Shown here: one piece after another, positions 51,043 through 59,248 of the stretch
Numbering within the stretch: the first letter of the stretch is position 1
How the letters are laid out: each line of letters begins with the position of its first letter
Origin: Gammaproteobacteria bacterium
GTDB lineage: Bacteria; Pseudomonadota; Gammaproteobacteria; Xanthomonadales; SZUA-36
Reading direction: 5' to 3'
Assembly (NCBI GenBank): GCA_024277815.1
Contig: JAJRUM010000050.1
Location: forward strand, 97,693-161,692
DNA: 64,000 bases
Program-made: the position numbers and the translations under genes
The notes under the pieces: model-generated
Databases searched by the model: none
What the model was told of the DNA's origin: nothing
The model's input: the letters and a program-made list of their open reading frames with translations, nothing else

Positions 51043-52083
51043 TCAGGGGTCCTGGTGTTGGGTAACACGCCTGAAGTCCATGCCATCCGTCTCCATTTGC
51101 AACACCTTGATGGCCTGCTGGCTCTGTGCATCAAAAACTGTGGTGGTGGCGCCGCCGCCGGCAACATAGATTTTCTTGCCGTCACTGGAAACATTGATGG
51201 CATAGTTGGTGCCATTCGGAACCATGGTAATGGACTCATAGCTGGCAGTAGCCATATCAATGACTGTCAACTCATCCATTACCGCATAGACTTTCTTCTT
51301 GTCGGGGGAGCGCATCACGCTGTAGGCAAAAACAGGCGGGCCTTCGAGTGGTGTTGCTGTTATTTCCCCGCTGGTTGTATCTATTGAAAGCAGCCCCATC
51401 AGTTCAGGCGTATAGTAATTGACGATAAATACACCATTGTTTTCCCTGCTGTTATCCCACAGTGGCAATATGTTCCACTGTTTTTCAAACATCGGATACT
51501 CACCGATGATGTGCATTTCTTCAGCAGCCACGTCGACCTTTACGATGTCTTTGCCAATAACATAAATCTGGCTGGAGTCTTTGACCGAAACAATGGTTGC
51601 AGAGCCCCACGGCACCTCGATACTACGAATGATTTTGCCATCGGACAGGTCAATCTGCGCCAGCATCGGCTTACCAATGATGACATCACCTTTATGGGTT
51701 TTGCGGGACAATAAGTTGACCCAGGCCGTCTTGCCATCCGGCGCGAGGTCGAAGCCGAAGATGAACCGATCCCAGCCACCACCTGCGACATCGATGGTAT
51801 GCACCACCTGCCTGGAAGCCAGGTCAATCTTGTGAATCAGGTGCCGGTTGGCCGTGACGTACAGAAACTTATCGTCCGCACTGAAATCCGTTTCCCGCAA
51901 CCAGCCTTCCACGGGTATTTCACCTACAATGGCATCACTGTCGCCGTCCACGATCTGGATTAACCCGTAGCCAATATAGTAGTAAGTGTCCTTTGCCCAC
52001 GCTGTCGCAGTGCCGGCCACGGCCAGTATCAGCGTGCCCACAATGGTTGCACCGAGCAACACGTTCTTCATTTTCGCATTCAT
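51043..52083 (-). CDS. qhpB: Quinohemoprotein amine dehydrogenase beta subunit
   Basis: A 346-residue exported beta-propeller. The signal is residues 1-30 (LLGATIVGTLILAVAGTATAWA). Repeats of the YVTN/amine-dehydrogenase-beta type are visible (IQIVDGDSDAIVGEIPV, IHKIDLASRQVVHTIDV, KIYVAGGGATTTVFD). In the QHNDH crystal structures, the seven-bladed beta subunit helps form the active site around the CTQ subunit. It lies 57 bases after qhpC and directly before the UbiV-like gene, with no base between stop and start codons. Confidence 0.88.
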   Translation of the reverse strand: MNAKMKNVLLGATIVGTLILAVAGTATAWAKDTYYYIGYGLIQIVDGDSDAIVGEIPVEGWLRETDFSADDKFLYVTANRHLIHKIDLASRQVVHTIDVAGGGWDRFIFGFDLAPDGKTAWVNLLSRKTHKGDVIIGKPMLAQIDLSDGKIIRSIEVPWGSATIVSVKDSSQIYVIGKDIVKVDVAAEEMHIIGEYPMFEKQWNILPLWDNSRENNGVFIVNYYTPELMGLLSIDTTSGEITATPLEGPPVFAYSVMRSPDKKKVYAVMDELTVIDMATASYESITMVPNGTNYAINVSSDGKKIYVAGGGATTTVFDAQSQQAIKVLQMETDGMDFRRVTQHQDP

Positions 52084-52140
52084 TTCCGGCTCCTGCCTTT
52101 AACAAGCATGACGCCCGGACACAACCCGGGCCAATAAACA

Positions 52141-52473
52141 TCAGTCATATTTCAATACCCGCCAGTCTCTGGCGATATTCGGACACTGCTTGTCAAAATC
52201 TTCATGATTGGTCAAACCATCCGGCACCTGTGCCGGCCACCAGCAGTCACCGGCACAGCCGTGAAAGTCCTTGGCCGAAGACATGCAGTTGCCGACCGGG
52301 TAAGTCGGACGCGGATTGGTTTCCCAGCCGGTATCAAAAATGGTGGTACAGCCCACGGGCATGGCGGGTGGGCCCTGCTGGCTGGCCCGTACTGATTTGT
52401 TCTCGCCGTCAGCCAGCGACTGGATGGCCCGGGCCTTTTCATTGAGCGCCTGAATGGGTCTTTTTGTCTTCAT
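52141..52473 (-). CDS. qhpC: Quinohemoprotein amine dehydrogenase gamma subunit (CTQ-bearing)
   Basis: A 110-residue precursor: leader of about 35-40 residues, then the mature catalytic chain. The CTQ and thioether sites match the Pseudomonas putida enzyme: C73 and W79 (CAGDCWW) for CTQ; thioethers C42-E51, C63-D69 and C77-D85, all conserved in the pattern CTTIFDTGWE...CMSSAKDF...CWWPAQVPD. C97 (DKQCPN) is an extra cysteine. QhpD forms the thioethers, QhpE cuts the leader, and a hydroxylase must add oxygen to W79. Confidence 0.95.
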   Translation of the reverse strand: MKTKRPIQALNEKARAIQSLADGENKSVRASQQGPPAMPVGCTTIFDTGWETNPRPTYPVGNCMSSAKDFHGCAGDCWWPAQVPDGLTNHEDFDKQCPNIARDWRVLKYD

Positions 52474-52510
52474 TTCTGAGTCCTTGGATATAAGCTTCCC
52501 AGCCAGTTAA

Positions 52511-53932
52511 TTAACATTGCGCACGCTGGCTGAGCCGCTGGCCCAGCGCTTCAATGGCATCATCCGAGCGCAGCTCTGCGTAGGTTCTTAAGCCCAGTTC
52601 CAGCCAGCCGCGAATAACCCTGCAACTGCTGCCGCGCGGCAAGCCAAGATGGTTCTCCCGCAAGTGGTTTTCGTAATGGCAGCCACCTGCGCACAGGTTT
52701 CTTGCCCAGCAACCGGAACAGTGCTGGTCGCGGCCCTTGTTCAGGGACGCCAGTGAAATATTGATCCTGTCGTGGTCAATTCCGTCAGCCAGGCCACCGG
52801 CATGAAAGTCCATTTCCCCGGTCAATCGATGGCAGGGGAAAAAGCGGCCATTGGCATCCACTGCCATGTAACCCAGGCCGGCACCGCAGGACACAGGCCT
52901 TGTCTGGCCGATGTGCAAGCGTCCCAGCAGATCAAGGATGTTCGAAAACGGCATTACAAACCCTTCCCTGGCGACTTCCACAAAGCGCCGAGCCAGTTCG
53001 CTAAAACCGGCCATTAACAATGTCTCCTCGCCAATACTGGGTAACAGCGCCTTGCTGACCGGACTGACCGGTGCTATACCCACCTCGTGAAAACCGAGAC
53101 CGATCAGATGGTCATAGACTTCCGGAAGACGGTGCCATTGGTCAGGCTCCAGCGTGACCCGTGCCGCCACCGGCACTGGTGAATCCTGTAGCAACATTTC
53201 CAGTCTGGAAGTAATTTCGGCATAACTGCCCTGCCCGTCCTTGCCCGGGCGATTGCGGTCATGAATGTCTGGCGGGCCGTCCATGCTGACGGCCACTGCA
53301 ACCCGGTGAGCGTGCAAAAAGGCCACAATCTCTGCGTCCAGCAGCGTGCCATTGGTGGTCACGGAGAAATGCACCTGCTTGCCGAGTTCGCGAGCATAAC
53401 TTTGCGCTTCGCTGACCGCCGCTCTTATCGCCGGCATGTTCATCAGTGGTTCACCACCAAAGAAAATCAAGGTTACATGACGCTGGTCCCCGCAATGCTC
53501 CAGCAGGTGGCGTGCTGCTGCCCGGGCCTTGTCGACATCGAGCAAACAGGGTGCGGCACCATAAGTGCCACCTTCGGCGTAGCAGTAGGTGCAATTGAGG
53601 TTGCAGTCCTGGGCCACTTCCAGCACCAGCGTCGACAACGGTACGGTGCCGACTTTCAACGGTTGCGGTGACGGTTGTTGTCCAGGCTGTGTTTCGTCTT
53701 GCCTGGGTACCGGCCGCAGGATGCGGGCATCACGCAGACCTTCAAGGACTTCGTAGTCAGAAGCAGGTACGCTGTTCAGGTCAACAAATTTTGAGCTTCG
53801 CCACCTGCCCAGGGTCTGGCATGCTTGCGGACTTAGTGCAAACAGACTGAGGTCCTCAACGCCAAGAATAAGGCTTTCATCAGGTCCGGCGAAGACACGG
53901 TGGTCCGCCCACGAATGTAGTGCCTCCATCAC
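52511..53932 (-). CDS. qhpD: Radical SAM/SPASM thioether-forming enzyme QhpD
   Basis: A 473-residue radical SAM protein. The SAM-cluster motif is C110-x3-C114-x2-C117 (CNLNCTYC), and a SPASM-type C-terminal cysteine set is present (CGAGLGY...FFPCHRLTGE...CSGCWARNLCAGGC). QhpD makes the three Cys-to-Asp/Glu thioether cross-links in QhpC. It starts 7 bases after the qhpA stop and ends 37 bases before qhpC, as in typical qhp operons. Confidence 0.93.
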   Translation of the reverse strand: MMEALHSWADHRVFAGPDESLILGVEDLSLFALSPQACQTLGRWRSSKFVDLNSVPASDYEVLEGLRDARILRPVPRQDETQPGQQPSPQPLKVGTVPLSTLVLEVAQDCNLNCTYCYAEGGTYGAAPCLLDVDKARAAARHLLEHCGDQRHVTLIFFGGEPLMNMPAIRAAVSEAQSYARELGKQVHFSVTTNGTLLDAEIVAFLHAHRVAVAVSMDGPPDIHDRNRPGKDGQGSYAEITSRLEMLLQDSPVPVAARVTLEPDQWHRLPEVYDHLIGLGFHEVGIAPVSPVSKALLPSIGEETLLMAGFSELARRFVEVAREGFVMPFSNILDLLGRLHIGQTRPVSCGAGLGYMAVDANGRFFPCHRLTGEMDFHAGGLADGIDHDRINISLASLNKGRDQHCSGCWARNLCAGGCHYENHLRENHLGLPRGSSCRVIRGWLELGLRTYAELRSDDAIEALGQRLSQRAQC

Positions 53933-53939
53933 CGCCGAC

Positions 53940-55514
53940 CTACCTGATCCGCTGAATGTAGTCCGGCACGGTCACAACCAGCCTTGCCGCCGCGGTATAG
54001 TTTTTCGAGCCACGGGTATAGTTGGCGATCACTTTGACCATGCCGGTTGCTTCACCGCCGGGGCCACGCTCCGGTACCGGTGCATAGTCACCGACTGGAA
54101 TGTAGGTGCCGTTCGGCCTGATCCCGCCAAGGTAGGCAATATCATCATCTCCGGGCCGCGTCTCTTCTTCCACAAGGCTGAAATCTGCTGTCACCGGGCC
54201 CAGGCGGATGTCGTCCGAAGGATCTCCCGGGTCTTTGCCGCTGGACCAGGCGAAGGCCTGGAATTGCACACCCTCTGCCGGATTGTGCGTGCCACCATTG
54301 ACTCTTGCCCGGCCGGTCTGGGGGGCAACCTTCAGGTAGTCAATGCGCTGCGCAAGCCTGATTTCCAAAGTACTGGAATCCGCCCCAAATCCCTGCACGC
54401 TGATGCTGGTAGTGCCTGTGCCTGTTCCCTGATAAACAAGTTCCAGCTCGATGGTTTCAGAGCCGGTGGTAGTGGCCTGCAAAACCTGGATATCCGGGTT
54501 GGAGGCAACAATATCGCTGTCGGTTACGGCGGTGAAGTTAAGTCCTTCGACAAGGACCTTGGTCGTTTCTCCAGCCAGCAAATAGGCAGGCGTCACCCGT
54601 AGCACACGCGTTTGTTGGGTCACAGGAACCCAGCGGGAAGACGAGGTACGAAATTCAGGTGCATTCTGGTGGTGATCACCACTGATTACACCTTGCTCAA
54701 AGCTGTAGGCACCCATGGTTGCTTTGCCGTTCTGCTCGGTCCGGGTTCGCAGCGCGTAGCCCCCATAAAGGGTTGCCTCGCCCGTGAACTTCTCGATGCT
54801 GCCGTCGGAGTACCCCCACTCACCCTGCATCACATATTCGTCATCTCCACTTGATGTGATGTTTATGCGGCCACGATAGTTGCCCTTGCCTGGTTCTGTG
54901 CCGAGGACTATCCACTCACCATCAAGCTGGCTTTCCGGTGCCTCCCATGACTGTCCATAAGGCAGTTTCTCTGCCAGCCCGGCCAGTGCCGTATCGGCCT
55001 CACTTCGCCAGTAACTCTCCCGCATTTGAAGCAGGATGGCGGGATCAATATAAAGGTGAAAATCACGCAATTTAGCCCACCCGGACTCCGTCATACGATA
55101 GGAATAAATCTTGCCCGCACTGTGGCAACGGACACAGCTTGCGAACATCTGTTCTTCTTCGCTGTCATCGGGCACTTCCATTGTCTGCGGATTATTAAAC
55201 AGGTTCAGGTAAGCCACCTGGGCCGCTTCTTCCGGCGTCAGTATCTGGGTAGCGTTGAGCTCCTTCAGCAAAGTGGCCATTTCGCCATTCCTTAGCTTCA
55301 TACCATGCAATCGATGCATGCGGTCGACAATCACCGTCCACTCTTCCGGCGTGGTGCGCAATTCTTCCACACGCACCATCTTGCCGTTCTCCACGGGGTG
55401 ACAACGGGCACACTTTTTATGGACCAGTGAATCAGAATCAAAAGCGATGGCGGTTCCGGCTGCTGAAGCCAGTAACAACAGGTATAAAATTGGACGCAGT
55501 CGATTGGTTTTCAT
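53940..55514 (-). CDS. qhpA: Quinohemoprotein amine dehydrogenase alpha subunit (dihaem)
   Basis: A 524-residue exported protein. The signal is residues 1-24 (LYLLLLASAAGTAIA). It has two c-type haem sites, C35-A-R-C38-H39 and C127-V-R-C130-H131, and beta-sandwich domains including an IPT/Ig-like region (RVTPAYLLAGETTKVLVEGLNF). The alpha subunit passes electrons from CTQ through the two haems to an external acceptor. The ATG at 55514 is decided by the signal peptide and an AAGGA ribosome site; the longer frame upstream is not coding. It is first in the operon. Confidence 0.92.
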   Translation of the reverse strand: MKTNRLRPILYLLLLASAAGTAIAFDSDSLVHKKCARCHPVENGKMVRVEELRTTPEEWTVIVDRMHRLHGMKLRNGEMATLLKELNATQILTPEEAAQVAYLNLFNNPQTMEVPDDSEEEQMFASCVRCHSAGKIYSYRMTESGWAKLRDFHLYIDPAILLQMRESYWRSEADTALAGLAEKLPYGQSWEAPESQLDGEWIVLGTEPGKGNYRGRINITSSGDDEYVMQGEWGYSDGSIEKFTGEATLYGGYALRTRTEQNGKATMGAYSFEQGVISGDHHQNAPEFRTSSSRWVPVTQQTRVLRVTPAYLLAGETTKVLVEGLNFTAVTDSDIVASNPDIQVLQATTTGSETIELELVYQGTGTGTTSISVQGFGADSSTLEIRLAQRIDYLKVAPQTGRARVNGGTHNPAEGVQFQAFAWSSGKDPGDPSDDIRLGPVTADFSLVEEETRPGDDDIAYLGGIRPNGTYIPVGDYAPVPERGPGGEATGMVKVIANYTRGSKNYTAAARLVVTVPDYIQRIR

Positions 55515-55544
55515 CAGTTGTTTGTTATCCTTAATACTCAGAGC

Positions 55545-55573
55545 CTGACAACATTTTAGGACAAGTGTACAAT
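55545..55573 (+). promoter_or_regulatory. Promoter of the TetR regulator gene
   Basis: CTGACA (55545-55550), 17-base spacer, TACAAT (55568-55573): five of six consensus bases in each hexamer, on the plus strand. The predicted start near 55580 leaves an 80-base leader before the TetR ATG at 55662. The -10 lies inside the 24-bp palindrome. Confidence 0.6.
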
Positions 55574-55585
55574 ATTGGACGCTTG
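55562..55585. promoter_or_regulatory. 24-bp palindrome, predicted TetR operator
   Basis: The half-sites pair at 10 of 12 positions around the centre at 55573/55574 (core CAATATTG). It overlaps the -10 regions of both divergent promoters (tetR and qhpA), the expected position for a repressor shutting both off, with relief by an amine or its product. The assignment to this TetR protein is inference. Confidence 0.55.
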
Positions 55586-55600
55586 CACTAGAACTGTCAA
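55571..55600 (-). promoter_or_regulatory. Promoter of the qhp operon
   Basis: On the minus strand, a perfect TTGACA (55600-55595), 18-base spacer and AATATT (55576-55571) as -10, matching four of six consensus bases. The -10 is the centre of the palindrome. Transcription would begin near 55564, about 50 bases before the qhpA ATG. Confidence 0.5.
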
Positions 55601-55661
55601 GCACGAACAAGGCTGGCCCGGGCGGGGCCGACCAGGAAAAAACCGGAGAGAAAAAACACCC

Positions 55662-56306
55662 ATGCAGGGAACCAGGCAAAAAAGTCGCGCGCGAACAGCA
55701 ACCTATGAAAAGGGCCAGGCCACTATCAATGCCATCCTTGATGCTGCTGCCGAGGTCCTGATAGACCAGGGCTACAAAAAACTGACACTGCGGCAAATCG
55801 CCATGCAGGCCGGTATCAAAGTGGGCAACCTGACCTACTACTACAGCAATAAAGAGGCTTTGCTGAAAGATCTGTTGGAAAAAATCCTGTTCAGTTACCT
55901 CGATGAAATGGATCGCATTGTCGAAGCCAGTGGTGACTCGCCACAGGTTCAGTTTGTTGCCATCATTGAATACCTGATCGAGGATTTACACTCACAACGC
56001 ACCACCCACTTTTTCCCGGAACTCTGGGCACTCGCCAACCACGACACCCATACCTCTGAACTGATGGATAACATGTACGCAGCTGAGCGGGCGGCACTGC
56101 AAAAATTGGTCGAAGCCATAAAGCCGGAACTGGGCAAACGTCAGGCCAGTCAGCTGGCACTGTTCGTGTCATGCTCAATTGAGGGAATGACCATGTTTGT
56201 CGGGGCGGGCAAGAACCAGGAAGACAATCTCCAGGCCATGAAAGAACTGGCCTGTACAAGTTTTTTGCAACTGATTGAACAGGCTGGTGAGGAGAGCCAC
56301 ACGTGA
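55662..56306 (+). CDS. TetR/AcrR-family transcriptional regulator
   Basis: A 214-residue regulator with an N-terminal TetR helix-turn-helix (ILDAAAEVLIDQGYKKLTLRQIAMQAGIKVGNLTYYYSNKEAL, about residues 20-62), matching the motif around LTYYYSNKEAL. The C-terminal ligand domain is unassigned. The ATG at 55662 is preceded by GGAGAG; longer frames are unlikely. It is divergent from qhpA and likely controls it. It overlaps the aspartate kinase start by 4 bases (GTGA). In characterised qhp loci the regulator QhpR is of another (AraC) family, so this control looks different. Confidence 0.88.
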   Translation: MQGTRQKSRARTATYEKGQATINAILDAAAEVLIDQGYKKLTLRQIAMQAGIKVGNLTYYYSNKEALLKDLLEKILFSYLDEMDRIVEASGDSPQVQFVAIIEYLIEDLHSQRTTHFFPELWALANHDTHTSELMDNMYAAERAALQKLVEAIKPELGKRQASQLALFVSCSIEGMTMFVGAGKNQEDNLQAMKELACTSFLQLIEQAGEESHT

Positions 56307-57688
56307 GCGGCCAGTGGCTGGTACTCAAGTTGGGCGGCACCAGCGTCAGCGGCAGGCAACAGTGGGAAACTATTGAAGCCCTGGCCCGGCAACGCCTCGA
56401 CGAGGGCTACCACGTACTGCTGGTGTGTTCAGCTCTGGCAGGTATTACCAACGCCTTGCAACACCTCGCTGATCATGCAGATTCGCTGGCCGGCAACGAG
56501 GTTGCAGATATCCTCTCCCGCCACCGCCAACTGGCCGCGCAGCTGGAAACAGAGATAGAAGACCTGCTTGATGCAGCAGGGCAAGAGATCAATTCAGTGC
56601 TCAGGATGATTATCAGTGCCACGGACGAGATCGACCGCTGCAAAGCTGTTGCGTCCCTGTTACCAGTCGGGGAATGGCTAAGCACCCGCATGGGCGAACG
56701 CTACCTGGCGCGCACAACGGCAACTGACTGGGTAGATGCCCGTGAAGCTTTGCAAACCGTCAGAGAAGAAGATTCACATGCCCGCCGTGCGTGGCTCGCG
56801 GCACGCTGTATCAGCAAACCTGACACCGGACTGCAGCAACGCTGGCTGGCCAGGGCTCCGCTGCTGATCACCCAGGGGTTCATAGCGGCACATCCTGATG
56901 GCGGAACTGCTTTATTGGGTCGTGGCGGCTCAGACACATCCGCGGTATTGCTGGCCAGCCGTCTTGAGGCCGACCACGTTGAGATCTGGACCGACGTCCC
57001 GGGACTGTTCAGCGCAGACCCGAGAACCGTTCCAAATGCACGCCTGCTGAAAACACTTGATTACGATGAAGCGCTGGAAATGGCTGCCAGCGGCGCCAAA
57101 GTGCTGCATTCGCGCAGTATCCGCGCAGCGGCCAGGGCCGGCATTCCAGTGCGCGTGGGCGACCTGAGTAATAGTAACTGTTTCGGCACTACAATCCAGC
57201 GCCCTGACGGCAGTGACAGCCATATCACGGAGGGTATCCGGAGCGTTTGTTGCCAACCACGAATGGCAGTATTGCTATTGCAGAACCTCGATATGCGTGA
57301 ACAGGTCGGGTTCCTCGCCTGGGTATTTGCAGAGATTAGCCAGGCCGGTATATCCATCGACCTGGTGTCCACTTCCGAGACCACCACGACACTGGCAATC
57401 AATATGGATAGCAATCAACTGGACGAGGCTACCCTGAATAACCTGGCGACCAGACTGCAACAACGTTGCGCAGTCACTGTTTTTCCCCACTGCAGCGCAA
57501 TAAACCTGGTCGGTCGTGGCGCCCGCATGGCCCTGGGCCGCATGGACCCGAATTCCACATTCTTTGACGACCATCCGTTGCTAATGTTGTCACAATCAGC
57601 AAATGACATGTGCCTCAGCGTGCTGGTACACGCAGCGGACGCGGAAGAATTACTCAAAGTGCTGCATTCAGCTCTGATTGAAAAATGA
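56303..57688 (+). CDS. lysC: Aspartate kinase
   Basis: A 461-residue amino-acid kinase with ACT domains. It begins with the KLGGTSVSG nucleotide loop and has the LGRGGSDTSAVLLASRL motif and the VEIWTDVPGLFSADPR block; the C-terminal ~150 residues are ACT repeats (GISIDLVSTSETTTTLAIN). It phosphorylates aspartate on the path to lysine, threonine and methionine. The sequence resembles the kinase half of bifunctional aspartokinase-diaminopimelate decarboxylases, but the second half is absent. Start is GTG, overlapping the TetR stop, which suggests translational coupling. Confidence 0.88.
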   Translation: MSGQWLVLKLGGTSVSGRQQWETIEALARQRLDEGYHVLLVCSALAGITNALQHLADHADSLAGNEVADILSRHRQLAAQLETEIEDLLDAAGQEINSVLRMIISATDEIDRCKAVASLLPVGEWLSTRMGERYLARTTATDWVDAREALQTVREEDSHARRAWLAARCISKPDTGLQQRWLARAPLLITQGFIAAHPDGGTALLGRGGSDTSAVLLASRLEADHVEIWTDVPGLFSADPRTVPNARLLKTLDYDEALEMAASGAKVLHSRSIRAAARAGIPVRVGDLSNSNCFGTTIQRPDGSDSHITEGIRSVCCQPRMAVLLLQNLDMREQVGFLAWVFAEISQAGISIDLVSTSETTTTLAINMDSNQLDEATLNNLATRLQQRCAVTVFPHCSAINLVGRGARMALGRMDPNSTFFDDHPLLMLSQSANDMCLSVLVHAADAEELLKVLHSALIEK

Positions 57689-57960
57689 ACTTCGAACAAC
57701 ATCTGACGCCTTGATCAATATCAGACACTGATTCCCAAGGGGTAAAAACTACTTGATGTGGCGAACCACAACTTAGCGTAAATATTAAAATTACATTAAA
57801 AACTGCTCGAAAGTTGACCGCGCTTGTGATAGATTCTCATCGGGTATTGTTCCTGAATTTTGTTGCTACGCATAAATTAAGAGTCATAAATATAAATATT
57901 AACCAGTGCCTTGGCTTGTTACCAGCCAGCACCGTTCACAATAAAACCTGGATGACCGTC
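57689..57960. other. AT-rich gap upstream of the second IPTL-CTERM gene
   Basis: 272 bases with strongly A/T-rich stretches (57770-57800 and 57870-57905). It presumably holds the promoter of the next gene, but no hexamer pair with good spacing stands out. A reading frame entering this region from 57814 is open but has no signal of coding. Confidence 0.4.
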
Positions 57961-58758
57961 ATGGCCAGAAAACTTTCTATCCTGTTCGTACTTGCTGTAG
58001 GTGTATTCAGCTCATCTTTTGTCAACGCGGATGCTTACATCCGTGGTGCCACTGCACCCTGGGGCGAAATAACCAACGAAGCTGCCATGGATGCAGTTTT
58101 TGGTGCTGGTAACTGGGCAGACCTGCGCATGTCCGGTGGAGCGGGTCCATTCACGCCGGGGTTGCATAACTTTATCTTTCTTGAAGGTGGCGACGGCACC
58201 GCTAACGAGCTTAGCGCATTCCTGGCTGCCAACCAGGCTGCCATCGAGAATTTTGTAAGCAATGGTGGCACCCTGCTGCTTAACAGCGCACCGAATGAGG
58301 GTGGCAATATCAGCTATGGATTTGGTGGTGTTACACTCACCTACCCAAGCTTCTCAAGTAGTGTCGTGGCCGCTAACCCCACTCACCCTATTTTCATTGG
58401 ACCTTTCACACCCGTCTTGACCAGTTACACGGGTAACTCCTTTGGCCATGCAGTTGTTGGTGGTGGAATCAGCCCGATTATTATCGGCGCACCTGGGGAC
58501 TCCGCAGCTGGACTTACGGTTCTGGGTGAGCTGAGTTTTGGTTCAGGCCTCGTGCTTTTCGGGGGTATGACTACTGATAACTGGCAATCCCCGCAACCAG
58601 AAGCAGCCAACCTTCGGGCAAATATCATTACATATGCATCTGGGGGCGGAGTTCCATATACAGCTGTGCCAGTACCCAGCTTGAGCGTGTGGGGCCTGAT
58701 TACCCTGGCTGCTCTAATGCTGCTTTTCGGATTCAATATTCGTCGCCGCCTTAACTAG
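57961..58758 (+). CDS. IPTL-CTERM anchored exported protein
   Basis: A 265-residue protein with a signal peptide (residues 1-22, SSSFVNA-D) and a C-terminal sorting tail, VPVPSLSVWGLITLAALMLLFGFNIRRRLN. The core (NFVSNGGTLLLNSAPNEGG, HPIFIGPFTP, GLVLFGGMTTDNW) resembles glutamine-amidotransferase-like or DUF4350-type folds. It is related in plan to the protein at 46085, on the other side of the qhp operon. The ATG at 57961 or 57952 starts it. It is followed by a strong terminator. Confidence 0.75.
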   Translation: MARKLSILFVLAVGVFSSSFVNADAYIRGATAPWGEITNEAAMDAVFGAGNWADLRMSGGAGPFTPGLHNFIFLEGGDGTANELSAFLAANQAAIENFVSNGGTLLLNSAPNEGGNISYGFGGVTLTYPSFSSSVVAANPTHPIFIGPFTPVLTSYTGNSFGHAVVGGGISPIIIGAPGDSAAGLTVLGELSFGSGLVLFGGMTTDNWQSPQPEAANLRANIITYASGGGVPYTAVPVPSLSVWGLITLAALMLLFGFNIRRRLN

Positions 58759-58776
58759 CTGCTACTTTTCTCGAAG

Positions 58777-58812
58777 AACCACTTCTGACTTTTGTCAGGA
58801 GTGGTTTTTTTT
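58777..58812 (+). terminator. Rho-independent terminator after the IPTL-CTERM gene
   Basis: A long hairpin (AACCACTTCTGAC, 4-base TTTT loop, GTCAGGAGTGGTT; 12 of 13 pairs) followed by a T-run ending at 58812. It lies 19 bases after the stop codon. On the other strand an A-run precedes the stem, so it may also serve the convergent small gene. Confidence 0.85.
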
Positions 58813-58816
58813 GCTC

Positions 58817-59149
58817 TCAGGAATAACGGCTTTTCAGGCTTCTCGCTCTGAACACCAGGGCCGATAACAGGGTAAACAGCACCACGCCTCCGAGGATCAT
58901 CGCCAGCCTCTGCCAAGGCATGCCCCACTCTATTCGATACTGTACTAACATCACCAGGCTAAGCAACCATTCAAGCGCGCCCAGTACCAGGGCGGCCTGC
59001 ATAAGATATGGTACCCATGACTTCTTCACCCACAGCAACAAGATGATCAGAACACTGGCCAGCGCCAGCAATTGCTGTCCGGCGCGATAAAAATGAGCAG
59101 CCAGCAGCAGAAAACTGAGAACAGGCATTAGCAATTTGAGCACGTTCAT
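58817..59149 (-). CDS. Small four-helix membrane protein of unknown function
   Basis: A 110-residue, highly hydrophobic protein with four predicted membrane segments (about residues 3-20, 26-42, 46-66, 80-100) and a short basic tail. It has a Gly-rich segment MILGGVVLFTLL. I recognise no family. Minus strand, downstream of the oxidoreductase operon by about 100 bases; it may be read from its own promoter or as the tail of the operon. Confidence 0.6.
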   Translation of the reverse strand: MNVLKLLMPVLSFLLLAAHFYRAGQQLLALASVLIILLLWVKKSWVPYLMQAALVLGALEWLLSLVMLVQYRIEWGMPWQRLAMILGGVVLFTLLSALVFRARSLKSRYS

Positions 59150-59248
59150 GGGAAATTCCTGAGCAGGAGGCTACCAGCGGAGCTGACCCATATTACCAAA
59201 ATTATACCGCTGACCGCATGAAGATCGCCGGCAACGAACTCCGACTTG

